A DNA stretch of 31,998 bases. Source: CAG-791 sp963629395. Its GTDB lineage: Bacteria > Bacillota > Clostridia > Lachnospirales > Lachnospiraceae. The notes below the pieces were generated by a model, which worked only from the letters and a program-made list of their open reading frames with translations, did no database searches and was not told the DNA's origin. Made by a program: the position numbers and the translations under genes. The DNA lies in NCBI GenBank assembly GCA_963629395.1, contig CAVGIV010000028.1, forward strand, positions 1-31,998, given 5' to 3'. Every line of letters begins with the position of its first letter. The first letter of the stretch is position 1. Positions 7,882-16,341 of this stretch are shown here, piece after piece.

Positions 7882-7952
7882 CACAACTGGTGCATTGCCC
7901 GATGCGCGGTACGCAGATATAGTATCTATTGATGAAATGAGAACCAAATATC

Positions 7953-7981
7953 TTGACGCAGAATCGTCTGCAGGAGAGTAT
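7953..7981 (+). promoter_or_regulatory. Candidate promoter upstream of ftsH
   Basis: TTGACG (7953-7958) is a good -35 box. With a 17-base spacer the -10 position reads GAGTAT (7976-7981), a weak match. It lies about 75 bases before the ftsH start and just before a leader hairpin. The rest of the 7842-8056 gap shows no gene. Confidence 0.3.
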
Positions 7982-7986
7982 TGTTC

Positions 7987-8019
7987 CTGATGCCCATCGG
8001 ACGTACTACGGGCGATCAG
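7987..8019 (+). promoter_or_regulatory. Hairpin in the ftsH leader
   Basis: CTGATGCCC (7987-7995) pairs with GGGC-G-ATCAG (8010-8019) to give a 9-bp stem with one bulged G and a 14-base loop. There is no T-tract, so it is not a terminator. It would sit in the ftsH 5' leader about 38 bases before the start codon. The role is unknown. Confidence 0.4.
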
Positions 8020-8056
8020 CTGTAAGGGCTAGAATAAGGAGACATAACGAACGAGA

Positions 8057-10309
8057 ATGACAGCGAGAATACGACAAATAAAAGCAAGACTTCGCGTTTG
8101 GGGGGAACGGCTGCGGCTGTTTGATAATCCCTTTGGGGATGGAAACTCCTCCGGCGGGAATGGAAATGGCCGGGGCGGAAGAAACGGTCAGAATGGGAAC
8201 AACAATCGCAATCACCAGAGCCTTCTGATGATGCTGCTCGGTGCGTTCTGCATCATTTTGTTCATGAGTTATGTCATGCGCGGGACGTCAGCAGCTTCTC
8301 AGCTGACCTATTCTGAGTTTGTACAGCTGATGGAAGAGGGGAAGGTCGCACGGATCGAGCTGGAGGACAGTCAGATCAACATTGCGATGAAGCAAAGTCA
8401 TGTCTCGGACGAAGAGGCACCTTACCGATATTACACCGGAAGAGCAGAAGACGATGATACTGTGACACAAAGAGCGTTGGAGGCAGGTGTCATCGTGGAC
8501 AGCTCGGTGCCGGATTCATCCAGTCTGATTCTGTCGATCATGATCAACTATGTCCTGCCGATTATTCTGTTCTGGATTCTGCTGTCTTTTGTTATGCGGA
8601 AAATGGGACAAGGCGGCGGCATCATGGGGATGGGCGTTGGCAAGTCCAATGCCAAGGAGTACGTGCAAAGAGACACCGGAATCACCTTCAAGGATGTGGC
8701 CGGAGAGGATGAGGCCAAGGAGTCGCTGGTAGAGGTTGTTGATTTTCTTCACAATCCGGAGCGCTATGTAAAGATCGGTGCCAAGCTTCCGAAGGGAGCT
8801 CTTCTTGTAGGACCGCCCGGCACCGGAAAGACACTTCTGGCAAAGGCTGTAGCCGGAGAGGCGCATGTGCCTTTCTTCTCACTGACGGGTTCGGACTTCA
8901 TTGAGCTGTATGTCGGTGTCGGCGCCAGCCGTGTGCGTGACCTGTTCCGTGAGGCAACCAAGAACGCACCGTGCATTATTTTCATCGATGAGATTGATGC
9001 CATCGGACGAAGCCGCGATTCCAAGTACGGCGGCGGGAATGAAGAACGGGAACAGACATTGAACCAGCTGCTCTCGGAAATGGATGGCTTTGATTCGGCA
9101 AAGGGAATTCTGGTTCTGGGTGCAACAAACCGGCCGGAGATTCTGGATAAGGCACTGCTTCGTCCGGGACGCTTTGACCGGCGCATCATTGTGGATCGCC
9201 CGGATCTGAAGGGCCGTGTGGAGATCCTGAAGGTGCATTCCAAAAATGTAAAGATGGATGAGACCGTAGACCTGAACGGCATTGCACTGGCTACGAGCGG
9301 CGCTGTAGGATCGGATCTTGCGAATATGATTAACGAGGCGGCCATCAATGCGGTGAAGCACCACAGAGAATATGTTTGCCAGAAGGATCTGCTGGAAGCG
9401 GTGGAAACGGTCCTGGTCGGCAAAGAGAAAAAGGATCGTGTCATGAACCAGCATGAGCGGGAAATCGTCTCGTACCATGAGGTGGGACATGCGCTGATCA
9501 GTGCGGTTCAGAAGAATTCAGAGCCGGTGCAAAAGATTACGATTGTGCCTCGCACGATGGGGGCACTTGGCTATGTCATGCAGGTTCCGGAGGAGGAGCA
9601 TTATCTAAACTCCAAAGAAGAGCTTCACGATATGATTGTCGGACTTCTGGGAGGGCGTGCTGCGGAGGAGCTGAAATTCCATTCCGTTACTACGGGCGCC
9701 TCGAACGATATCGAGAAGGCGACCGGACTGGCAAAGGCAATGGTGACGCAGTATGGAATGAGCGACCGGTTTGGCCTTATGGGTCTTGCTACGGTGGAGA
9801 GCAAATACCTTGATGGGCGGGCAGCGCTTAATTGTGCCGATGTGACAGCAGCTGCTGTTGATGAAGAGGTTCGCAGCATGATGGACGCCTGCTACCGGGA
9901 GGCCAAGGAGATTCTGTCACAGAACATGGATGTCATGGATGCCATTGCGGCATACCTGATTAAAGAAGAGACCATTACCGGCGAGCAGTTTATGAAGCTT
10001 TACCGAAAGGAAAAGGGTATTCCGGAGCCGGAGAATGAGGCCAAGACAACGGAGGAACGGTTCCGGCAGCAGTTAGCCAGGGAGGAGCATCGCGAAGAAG
10101 CCGCCCAGACATCTGCAGATGCGACAATGCAGGATGCTAAGAAGCTGGAAGAGGAGGCTCCGATGGCAGAAGAGCCGGCGAACTCTCCTGCAGAAGAAGC
10201 CGGACAGGACGCGTCACAGGCATCGGAAACGCAGCAGGATGCGGCAGGTAATCCGGAAAAGCCGGATGCGCCAAGAGGACGCTTTTCGGATGTTCCGATG
10301 GGCGAATAA
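8057..10309 (+). CDS. ftsH: ATP-dependent zinc metalloprotease FtsH
   Basis: FtsH is a membrane-anchored hexameric AAA+ protease that degrades damaged membrane proteins and selected regulators. The 750 residues show a basic, Gly/Asn-rich cytosolic lead (1-54), membrane helix 1 (55-74), an extracytoplasmic segment (75-155), and membrane helix 2 (157-181). The AAA module has Walker A GPPGTGKT (252-259), Walker B IIFIDE (307-312) and second-region-of-homology RPGRFDRR (369-376). The zinc site HEVGH is at 474-478, with third ligand Asp551 in SNDIEKAT. The last 95 residues are a low-complexity acidic Glu/Ala/Gln/Asp tail, making it longer than the usual 600-650 residues. AAGGAG lies 15 bases upstream of the ATG, unusually far. 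It appears monocistronic. Confidence 0.97.
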   Translation: MTARIRQIKARLRVWGERLRLFDNPFGDGNSSGGNGNGRGGRNGQNGNNNRNHQSLLMMLLGAFCIILFMSYVMRGTSAASQLTYSEFVQLMEEGKVARIELEDSQINIAMKQSHVSDEEAPYRYYTGRAEDDDTVTQRALEAGVIVDSSVPDSSSLILSIMINYVLPIILFWILLSFVMRKMGQGGGIMGMGVGKSNAKEYVQRDTGITFKDVAGEDEAKESLVEVVDFLHNPERYVKIGAKLPKGALLVGPPGTGKTLLAKAVAGEAHVPFFSLTGSDFIELYVGVGASRVRDLFREATKNAPCIIFIDEIDAIGRSRDSKYGGGNEEREQTLNQLLSEMDGFDSAKGILVLGATNRPEILDKALLRPGRFDRRIIVDRPDLKGRVEILKVHSKNVKMDETVDLNGIALATSGAVGSDLANMINEAAINAVKHHREYVCQKDLLEAVETVLVGKEKKDRVMNQHEREIVSYHEVGHALISAVQKNSEPVQKITIVPRTMGALGYVMQVPEEEHYLNSKEELHDMIVGLLGGRAAEELKFHSVTTGASNDIEKATGLAKAMVTQYGMSDRFGLMGLATVESKYLDGRAALNCADVTAAAVDEEVRSMMDACYREAKEILSQNMDVMDAIAAYLIKEETITGEQFMKLYRKEKGIPEPENEAKTTEERFRQQLAREEHREEAAQTSADATMQDAKKLEEEAPMAEEPANSPAEEAGQDASQASETQQDAAGNPEKPDAPRGRFSDVPMGE

Positions 10310-10333
10310 AGTTTCAGGCCATAGACAGCAGCG

Positions 10334-10364
10334 GCGGGATTTCCCAGAGGGAAGTCCCGCTTTT
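10334..10364 (+). terminator. Rho-independent terminator of ftsH
   Basis: GCGGGATTTCCC (10334-10345) pairs with GGGAAGTCCCGC (10349-10360) around the loop AGA. The 12-bp stem contains one T-G pair, and TTTT follows. It begins 25 bases after the ftsH stop. Confidence 0.92.
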
Positions 10365-10442
10365 AAATGTCAAAGGATGTGTAACTCTTCGGAGACAAGT
10401 GATTTTGCAAGCGGGCGCCAAGAAGCCGCAGGGATGTATTTT

Positions 10443-12377
10443 ATGAGTGAGAAGAAATCCGAGACGATCAACCAGCACACTGATTTTCATTATCGGGATG
10501 AGCTGAAAAAGCTGCCGTACAAGCCGGGAGTTTATATTATGCACGGGGAGAACGACCGGATCATTTATGTCGGAAAGGCAAAGGTGCTGCATCAGAGGGT
10601 ACAGTCGTATTTTCGAAGTAATATTGGTCGCGGACCGGCCATCGACCAGATGGTGCGGCAGATCTCCAGGTTTGAATACATTGTTACGGACACAGAGCTG
10701 GAGGCCCTGATCCTTGAAAACAATCTGATTAAGGAGCACAGACCGAAATACAATACACTTCTGGTGGATGATAAGACCTACCCGTACATTAAGGTCACTG
10801 TAGGGGAGGACTATCCGAGAATCCTCTTCTCAAGAATCCGTAAAAAGGATAAGGCCAAGTATTTTGGCCCCTTTACCAGCGCGGCAGCGGTTCATGACAC
10901 CATTGAGCTGTTGAACCGAATGTACGGGCTTCGTAATTGCGGACGCGTACTTCCGAGAGATATTGGCAGGGAACGTCCCTGTCTGAATTATCAGATGAAG
11001 CGGTGTCTTGGGCCGTGCCTTGCCGGAGCAGTGAGCAAGGAAGCGTATCGGGAGAGAGTGGATCTTGCGGTTGAGTTTCTCTCGGGCAATTACAGCCTGA
11101 TTCTAAACGATCTCCAGCAGAAAATGGAGCGTGCCGCACAGGAGCTGAATTATGAAGAGGCCGCTCGCTGGCGCGATTTGATTCAAAGCGTCCGGCAGGT
11201 TTCGCAGAAACAGAAAATGTCCGAGGGTGTGGGCGAGGACCGCGATATTATCGGCATTGCAATGGACCACGAGAACATGGATGCGGATGCGGTGATTCAG
11301 ACCTTTTTCATTCGAGACGGACGATTAATGGGACGCGAGCACTTTTACATGAATCATGTAGGAGGTAAGAACGAGTCGGAGATTCTGTCAGAATTCATGA
11401 AGCAGTTTTATGCGGGGACACCGTTTATTCCTGGTACCATCATGCTTCCGGAGAACATGGAGGACAAAGAGATCCTAGAGGAGTGGCTTTCACTTCGAAA
11501 GGGAGGAAAGGTCAGCATTCTGATTCCGGTGAAGGGGCAAAAAGAGCGTCTTGTGCAGCTGGCGACAGAGAATGCAGCGATTTTGCTTCATAAAGATAAG
11601 GAACGTCTCCGCCGGGAGGAGGGCAGGACCATCGGCGCCGTGCATGAAATTGCTGGTCTTTTGGGGATTGACTGCGCCGACCGCATGGAGAGCTATGATA
11701 TTTCGGATATCAGCGGATTTGCGAACGTGGGTTCCATGGTCGTATACGAAAAGGGAAAACCCAAACGAAGCGATTACCGCAAATTCCGCATAAAGACAGT
11801 GGCAGGGCCGGATGATTATGCCTGCATGCGGGAGGTTCTGACCAGGCGGTTTACGCACGGCCTTCAGGAAGTCCGGGAGCTGGAGGAGCAGAAGAAGGAT
11901 GCGGAGCTGGGGAGCTTTACAAGGTTTCCGGATTTGATTCTTATGGACGGCGGAAGAGGTCAGGTTAACATTTGCCTTTCCGTCCTTGCTGAGCTGGGAC
12001 TGGACATACCGGTGGCAGGCATGGTGAAGGATGATCACCATCGAACCCGGGGGCTTTATTTTCACAACAAAGAAATTCCGATGGATACCCATGGAGAGGG
12101 GTTTAAACTGGTTACCCGAATTCAGGATGAGACGCACCGGTTTGCAATCGAGTATCATCGCTCTCTGCGCACGAAGCAGCAGGTACATTCAAGACTGGAT
12201 GATATTCCGGGGATCGGGCCGGCCAGGAAAAAGGCATTGATGCGGCGCTATCCGTCCATTGAAGAGATCCGCAAGGCAAGTCTTGAGGAGCTGCAGGAGC
12301 TTCCGGAGCTTCCTCCGGAAGCGGCCGGCAATGTTTTCCGTTATTTTCATCCGGAGCCGGCACATCATGCGGATTAA
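10443..12377 (+). CDS. uvrC: UvrABC excinuclease subunit C
   Basis: UvrC makes both incisions in nucleotide-excision repair. Started at the ATG at 10443 (AGGGA 8 bases upstream) the protein has 644 residues. Longer in-frame starts would run back into ftsH, and the ATG at 10434 overlaps the ribosome binding site. The N-terminal GIY-YIG nuclease domain (about 24-105) has GVYIM and IIYVGKAK. A UVR helical motif, MERAAQELNYEEAARWRD, is near 226-245. The RNase H-like nuclease half includes MESYDISDISG (about 413-423) and LMDGGRGQVN (about 499-508). The C-terminus has two helix-hairpin-helix units (DDIPGIGPARKKALMRRY, about 584-602). It stands alone between ftsH and the hprK cluster. Confidence 0.97.
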   Translation: MSEKKSETINQHTDFHYRDELKKLPYKPGVYIMHGENDRIIYVGKAKVLHQRVQSYFRSNIGRGPAIDQMVRQISRFEYIVTDTELEALILENNLIKEHRPKYNTLLVDDKTYPYIKVTVGEDYPRILFSRIRKKDKAKYFGPFTSAAAVHDTIELLNRMYGLRNCGRVLPRDIGRERPCLNYQMKRCLGPCLAGAVSKEAYRERVDLAVEFLSGNYSLILNDLQQKMERAAQELNYEEAARWRDLIQSVRQVSQKQKMSEGVGEDRDIIGIAMDHENMDADAVIQTFFIRDGRLMGREHFYMNHVGGKNESEILSEFMKQFYAGTPFIPGTIMLPENMEDKEILEEWLSLRKGGKVSILIPVKGQKERLVQLATENAAILLHKDKERLRREEGRTIGAVHEIAGLLGIDCADRMESYDISDISGFANVGSMVVYEKGKPKRSDYRKFRIKTVAGPDDYACMREVLTRRFTHGLQEVRELEEQKKDAELGSFTRFPDLILMDGGRGQVNICLSVLAELGLDIPVAGMVKDDHHRTRGLYFHNKEIPMDTHGEGFKLVTRIQDETHRFAIEYHRSLRTKQQVHSRLDDIPGIGPARKKALMRRYPSIEEIRKASLEELQELPELPPEAAGNVFRYFHPEPAHHAD

Positions 12378-12380
12378 ACG

Positions 12381-12506
12381 TGATACACTGTAGCGTGTGG
12401 CAACTATTCAGGGGCAGTTTCTGCTCGGTGCGAACGACACCGGAGCAGAAGGAAGCTGCGCAGCATCGGGGAGCATGTTGAGGAATGCGGCGTCATTCCG
12501 GGAGGG
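12381..12506 (+). promoter_or_regulatory. Candidate promoter and structured leader of hprK
   Basis: An extended -10 element, TG-A-TACACT (12381-12389), lacks a clear -35 box. It is followed by three predicted hairpins. The first is TTCTGCTCGGTG (12419-12430) pairing with CACCGGAGCAGAA (12438-12450), 12 bp with one bulged G. The second is the palindrome GCTGCGCAGC (12455-12464). The third is GGAATG-6-CATTCC (12482-12499), which abuts the GGGAGGG ribosome binding site (12500-12506). None has a T-tract. Confidence 0.45.
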
Positions 12507-12515
12507 ATACAATCC

Positions 12516-13460
12516 ATGGCAAGTGTGAAGCTGAGTGAAGTTATTGACAAGGAAAAGCTGATTAATCTTACACCGGAGATCGATATTACAAAGATAAAGA
12601 TCAAACAGCCGGACATCAACCGGCCGGCCGTGCAGCTGACCGGATATTTTGAGCATTTTGATGCGGCACGAATTCAGATCCTTGGCTTTGTGGAGTATTC
12701 CTACATGTCTTATATGGAACCGGAGCGCAAGGAGCAGATCTATGACCAGCTCTTTGGGATGGGATGCCCCTGCTTTATTTTCTGCCGGGACCTGCAGCCG
12801 GACGAGATTTTCCTGCGATATGCCGTAAAATACGGCATTCCGGTCCTTCAGACCAAGCAGGCCACGTCGGTTTTCATGGCGGAGCTGATCCGCTGGATGA
12901 ATGTGCGGTTGGCACCGTGCATTTCCATTCACGGCGTTCTTGTAGATGTATACGGTGAAGGAGTTCTGATTACCGGAGAAAGCGGCATAGGAAAGTCGGA
13001 GGCCGCACTGGAGCTGATTAAGAGAGGACATCGACTGGTCAGTGATGACGTGGTGGAGATTCGAAAGGTTTCGGAAGAGACGCTGGTCGGATCAGCGCCG
13101 GATATTACCAAGCACTTTATTGAGCTGCGCGGTATCGGAATTATCGACGTAAAGACACTGTTCGGTGTGTCCAGCGTGCGTGATACGCAGAACATTGATC
13201 TGGTGATTCAGTTGGAGGAGTGGGACAAGGACAAGGAGTATGACCGCCTGGGACTGGAGGAGGAATATACGGAATATCTTGGCAATCAGGTGGTGTGCCA
13301 TCGCATTCCCATTCGTCCGGGGCGGAATCTTGCCATTATCTGCGAATCGGCAGCAGTAAACCATCGCCAGAAGCAAATGGGCTACAACGCAGCGCAGGAG
13401 CTGTATAAGCGTGTGCAGAACGCCCTGACACACAAGCATGAAAGTGAAGAAGAGGACTAA
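12516..13460 (+). CDS. hprK: HPr(Ser) kinase/phosphorylase
   Basis: HprK phosphorylates Ser46 of HPr (and Crh) and removes the phosphate again, linking glycolytic flux to CcpA-mediated catabolite control in Bacillota. The 314-residue length is standard. The N-terminal domain (1-128) is followed by the catalytic domain: conserved His139 in SIHG, Walker A GESGIGKS (154-161), acidic pair in LVSDDVV (174-180), the family signature ELRGIGIIDV (203-212) and the basic phosphorylase loop IPIRPGRN (264-271). GGGAGGG lies 9 bases before the ATG. The gene opens a cluster with murB, rapZ, whiA and an HPr-like gene; murB starts at the next base after its stop. A likely substrate is thus encoded in the same operon. 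Confidence 0.97.
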   Translation: MASVKLSEVIDKEKLINLTPEIDITKIKIKQPDINRPAVQLTGYFEHFDAARIQILGFVEYSYMSYMEPERKEQIYDQLFGMGCPCFIFCRDLQPDEIFLRYAVKYGIPVLQTKQATSVFMAELIRWMNVRLAPCISIHGVLVDVYGEGVLITGESGIGKSEAALELIKRGHRLVSDDVVEIRKVSEETLVGSAPDITKHFIELRGIGIIDVKTLFGVSSVRDTQNIDLVIQLEEWDKDKEYDRLGLEEEYTEYLGNQVVCHRIPIRPGRNLAIICESAAVNHRQKQMGYNAAQELYKRVQNALTHKHESEEED

Positions 13461-14429
13461 ATGGTCAATCTGGAAGAATTAGAGTCAATTGCCGGAAAGG
13501 GACGCGTGCTTGCGGGAGAACCGATGGCTCGTCATACCTCATTTCGAATCGGAGGTCCTGCGGATTATTACATCAGTGTAACCAGAAGATCGATCCTGCA
13601 GGAGCTTTTACATTATCTGGAGGAGAGGGAAGAGCCGTGGTTTATTCTGGGGCGGGGCACCAATCTTCTGGTGGGTGACGGCGGGGTTCATGGCTGTGTG
13701 ATAACCATGAGTGCCCAGAAAACGCTGCCAGCAACCGACACGTCCATGCAGCAGGAAGAGGAGACACAGACCGGCGATGATCTGACCTCCCTTCGTTTGG
13801 AGGGAAATACGCTTGTAGCGGGCGCCGGGGCCTCCCTTGCGGCGGCAGCGCAGCTGGCAAGAAGGCACGGGCTGTCCGGCCTGGAGTTTGCGGGAGGGAT
13901 CCCGGGATCCGTGGGCGGAGCACTGGTTATGAATGCCGGCGCCTATGATGGCAGCATGGACATGGTTGTTTGTGAGGTGACTGCGCGTATGCCGGATGGA
14001 TCGGTGCAGACGATTCCGGCAAAGGACCTGCATCTTGGGTACCGGCACAGTGTGTTTAAAGAGATTCCGGCAATTGTTCTGGAAGCAACTTTGGAGCTGC
14101 ATCCGGCTGATCCGGAAGAAATCGGAACGAAAATGGCAGAATTTGCCAGACGCAGACGGGAGAAACAGCCGCTGGAATATCCCAGTGCCGGCAGCACCTT
14201 TAAGCGGCCGGAGGGAATGTTCGCCGGAAAGCTGATTATGGATGCGGGCCTCCGGGGATTTTCAGCAGGAGATGCTGCGGTGTCCGAGAAGCACTGCGGA
14301 TTTGTCGTGAACAGAGGAAATGCCAGTGCGGCAGAGGTTCGAAGTGTTATTGCTGCGGTCCAGCGGAAGGTGCAGGAAATGGCAGGAGTGCAGCTGGAAG
14401 AAGAAGTAATCTATCTGGGGGAGTTCTAA
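13461..14429 (+). CDS. murB: UDP-N-acetylenolpyruvoylglucosamine reductase MurB
   Basis: MurB is the cytosolic FAD/NADPH enzyme that reduces UDP-GlcNAc-enolpyruvate to UDP-MurNAc in peptidoglycan synthesis. The 322-residue protein has HTSFRIGGPAD (25-35), LGRGTNLLVGDGG (63-75) and AGGIPGSVGGALVMNAGAY (144-162) in the FAD-binding domain. The third domain has LGYRHS (192-197), PSAGSTFKRP (241-250, holding the catalytic Ser245) and a C-terminal LEEEVIYLG (312-320) with the catalytic Glu. It is the short type II form. Residues about 90-109 are a hydrophilic Gln/Glu/Thr-rich insertion, not usual for the family. The ATG directly follows the hprK stop, so translation is probably coupled. Confidence 0.96.
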   Translation: MVNLEELESIAGKGRVLAGEPMARHTSFRIGGPADYYISVTRRSILQELLHYLEEREEPWFILGRGTNLLVGDGGVHGCVITMSAQKTLPATDTSMQQEEETQTGDDLTSLRLEGNTLVAGAGASLAAAAQLARRHGLSGLEFAGGIPGSVGGALVMNAGAYDGSMDMVVCEVTARMPDGSVQTIPAKDLHLGYRHSVFKEIPAIVLEATLELHPADPEEIGTKMAEFARRRREKQPLEYPSAGSTFKRPEGMFAGKLIMDAGLRGFSAGDAAVSEKHCGFVVNRGNASAAEVRSVIAAVQRKVQEMAGVQLEEEVIYLGEF

Positions 14430-15290
14430 ATGCGTTTTGTTGTTGTAACCGGGATGAGCGGGTCCGGAAAGGCTACCGCTGTACGAATGCTGGAGGATGA
14501 GGGGTATTACTGCGTGGATAATCTTCCGGTTCGACTGCTGGACACCTTCATGGAGCTCGTTTATATGCCCGGCAATGAGATCAGCAAGGTGGTGCTGGGA
14601 CTGGATGTTCGTGCAGACCAGCCCTTTGCCTATGTGGAAGAGGTGCTGGCGGCGCTGCGCGAAAAGGGGTATGAATACGAAATCCTCTTTATGGATGCCA
14701 ATGATGAAACGCTGATTAAGCGCTATAAGGAAAGCCGGCGTGCGCATCCGATGGCACCGGAGGGGCGCATTGAAGACGGAATTCACGCAGAACGAAAGAT
14801 TCTGAAGAATATAAAAGCCAAAGCAGATTATGTCATAGACACGTCGAATCTCCTGACCAGAGAACTGAAGCAGGAGCTGGTTCGGATCTTCCAGGAGAAT
14901 CGCAAATACAACTCGCTGATGATATCAGTGATGTCCTTTGGCTTTAAATATGGAATACCCACTGACGCAGATCTTGTATTTGATGTTCGCTTTCTTCCAA
15001 ATCCGTACTATGTAGAAGAATTAAAGCGTCAGACAGGAAATGATGAGGCGGTACAGGAATTTGTAAAATCCTATCCGCAGACGGGGGAGTTTCTGACACG
15101 GCTGGAGGATATGGTAACGTTCCTGATCCCATACTATGTCAAGGAGGGCAAAAACCAGCTGGTGATCGCGATCGGCTGTACCGGCGGCCGCCATCGCAGT
15201 GTAACGCTTGCCAATGAATTGTATTCCAGGCTGCAGGACAAGGGAGACTACGGAATTAAACTGTATCACCGCGATGTACAGAAGGGATAA
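14430..15290 (+). CDS. rapZ: RapZ/YvcJ-family nucleotide-binding protein
   Basis: The 286-residue protein belongs to the RapZ/YvcJ P-loop family. In E. coli RapZ is an RNase adapter controlling GlmS; in Bacillus YvcJ binds nucleotides and affects competence, so the role here is not fixed. The N-terminal P-loop is GMSGSGKA (8-15), followed by CVDNLP (28-33). The C-terminal half has DVRFLPNPYYVEELKRQTG and IGCTGGRHRSV, hallmarks of the family. The usual Ser/Thr after the P-loop Lys is Ala15, with Thr16 next. The ATG directly follows the murB stop and GGGGGAG precedes it. Neighbours murB and whiA fit the conserved rapZ-whiA context, but glmR (yvcK), usually between them, is absent. Confidence 0.95.
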   Translation: MRFVVVTGMSGSGKATAVRMLEDEGYYCVDNLPVRLLDTFMELVYMPGNEISKVVLGLDVRADQPFAYVEEVLAALREKGYEYEILFMDANDETLIKRYKESRRAHPMAPEGRIEDGIHAERKILKNIKAKADYVIDTSNLLTRELKQELVRIFQENRKYNSLMISVMSFGFKYGIPTDADLVFDVRFLPNPYYVEELKRQTGNDEAVQEFVKSYPQTGEFLTRLEDMVTFLIPYYVKEGKNQLVIAIGCTGGRHRSVTLANELYSRLQDKGDYGIKLYHRDVQKG

Positions 15291-15293
15291 GGT

Positions 15294-16301
15294 ATGCAGC
15301 TTTCAGCTTTGAACACAGCAGAGGCTGCGCTTAGAACGAGCGAGGCGGAGCCGGCGGACTTTCAGGGACGGGTTCTGCGGGAACTGGAGCTTTTGGAGCC
15401 CTCGTCCCCAAAGGCCGTTCGTGCGCAGCTGGCCGCAATGCTGCAGTGTATGGCGAGGGAAGAAAACGGCGAAGAGTTATGTGCAAATGCCCGGGAGGCG
15501 GGGAAAGGCCTGACACTTGCTTCGGGACGTTTGCAGGCCTGGAACAGGCTCTTTACATTGCTTCAAAAAACCTTTAATATTACTCTCGAGTTCGACTCTG
15601 CAGAGGTAATGGATCCGGAGGGAAGGACATCTCCTGCAGAGACTGAACGGTCGATGGTATTCCGCGGCAGAGCCGCACAGCAGCTACGGTCTGCAATGCA
15701 GCCTGCAGAACATTTCGAGAGGGATGAACGGTGCGTGCGCGGCTATCTTGCCGGTGAGTTTTTGTGCGCCGGTTTTGTTCGGCAGCCGGAGAAGGAATAC
15801 TACCTATCTATTGATATTCGTGACGAACAGCAGATTGTCAGAACAGCCAAGCTTCTTAAGCGGATGGGAGTGCCGCTCAAGAGGCAGGATAGCGGCAGAG
15901 GACACGGCCTGGTAACACGGGATTCTGCTGTAATCGTGGATATTTTGAGTCTCCTTGGTGCGCATGTGAGCCGAATGGAGATGGAGAATGCCAGGATTGT
16001 TCGGCAGGTCCGCGGCAGTATCAATCGGAAGGTTAATTGTGAGACAGCAAATATCATGAAGACAGTAGCTGCTTCACAGAAACAGATGGAGGAGATACAT
16101 CTGCTTCGGAATAGCAGCGTATGGGAGAGCTTGCCGGAGTCCTTACAGCAGATGGCCATCCTGCGGGAACAGTATCCGGATTGTTCACTGCAGGAATTGG
16201 GACAAAGGATGAACCCGCCGGTGGGAAAATCGGGCGTGAATCACCGCCTGCGCCGGCTGTCCGCGTTAGCAAGGCAGCTCCAGGAGAGCGGCAAAGCGTA
16301 A
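15294..16301 (+). CDS. whiA: DNA-binding protein WhiA
   Basis: WhiA is a conserved Gram-positive DNA-binding protein involved in sporulation or cell-division control. The 335-residue protein has a diverged N-terminal domain: FQGRVLRELELL (23-34) corresponds to the usual start of the family, so residues 1-22 are an extra N-terminal stretch. The degenerate LAGLIDADG-type domain contains CVRGYLAGEFLCAGFVRQPEKEYYL. The strongly conserved GSINRKVNCETANIMKTV (about 238-255) and C-terminal helix-turn-helix SLQELGQRMNPPVGKSGVNHRLRRL (about 299-323) are intact. It starts 3 bases after rapZ. No alternative Met lies near the canonical start, so the extension seems real. Confidence 0.93.
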   Translation: MQLSALNTAEAALRTSEAEPADFQGRVLRELELLEPSSPKAVRAQLAAMLQCMAREENGEELCANAREAGKGLTLASGRLQAWNRLFTLLQKTFNITLEFDSAEVMDPEGRTSPAETERSMVFRGRAAQQLRSAMQPAEHFERDERCVRGYLAGEFLCAGFVRQPEKEYYLSIDIRDEQQIVRTAKLLKRMGVPLKRQDSGRGHGLVTRDSAVIVDILSLLGAHVSRMEMENARIVRQVRGSINRKVNCETANIMKTVAASQKQMEEIHLLRNSSVWESLPESLQQMAILREQYPDCSLQELGQRMNPPVGKSGVNHRLRRLSALARQLQESGKA

Positions 16302-16341
16302 CCGGAAGAGACTGGGAATTGTGGTTCAGGAGGAGCTTATT

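Noticed and set aside
10119..10442. N-terminal extension of UvrC into ftsH
   Set aside because: The extension overlaps the ftsH 3' end and crosses its terminator; the ATG at 10443 has a ribosome binding site and gives the normal UvrC length.
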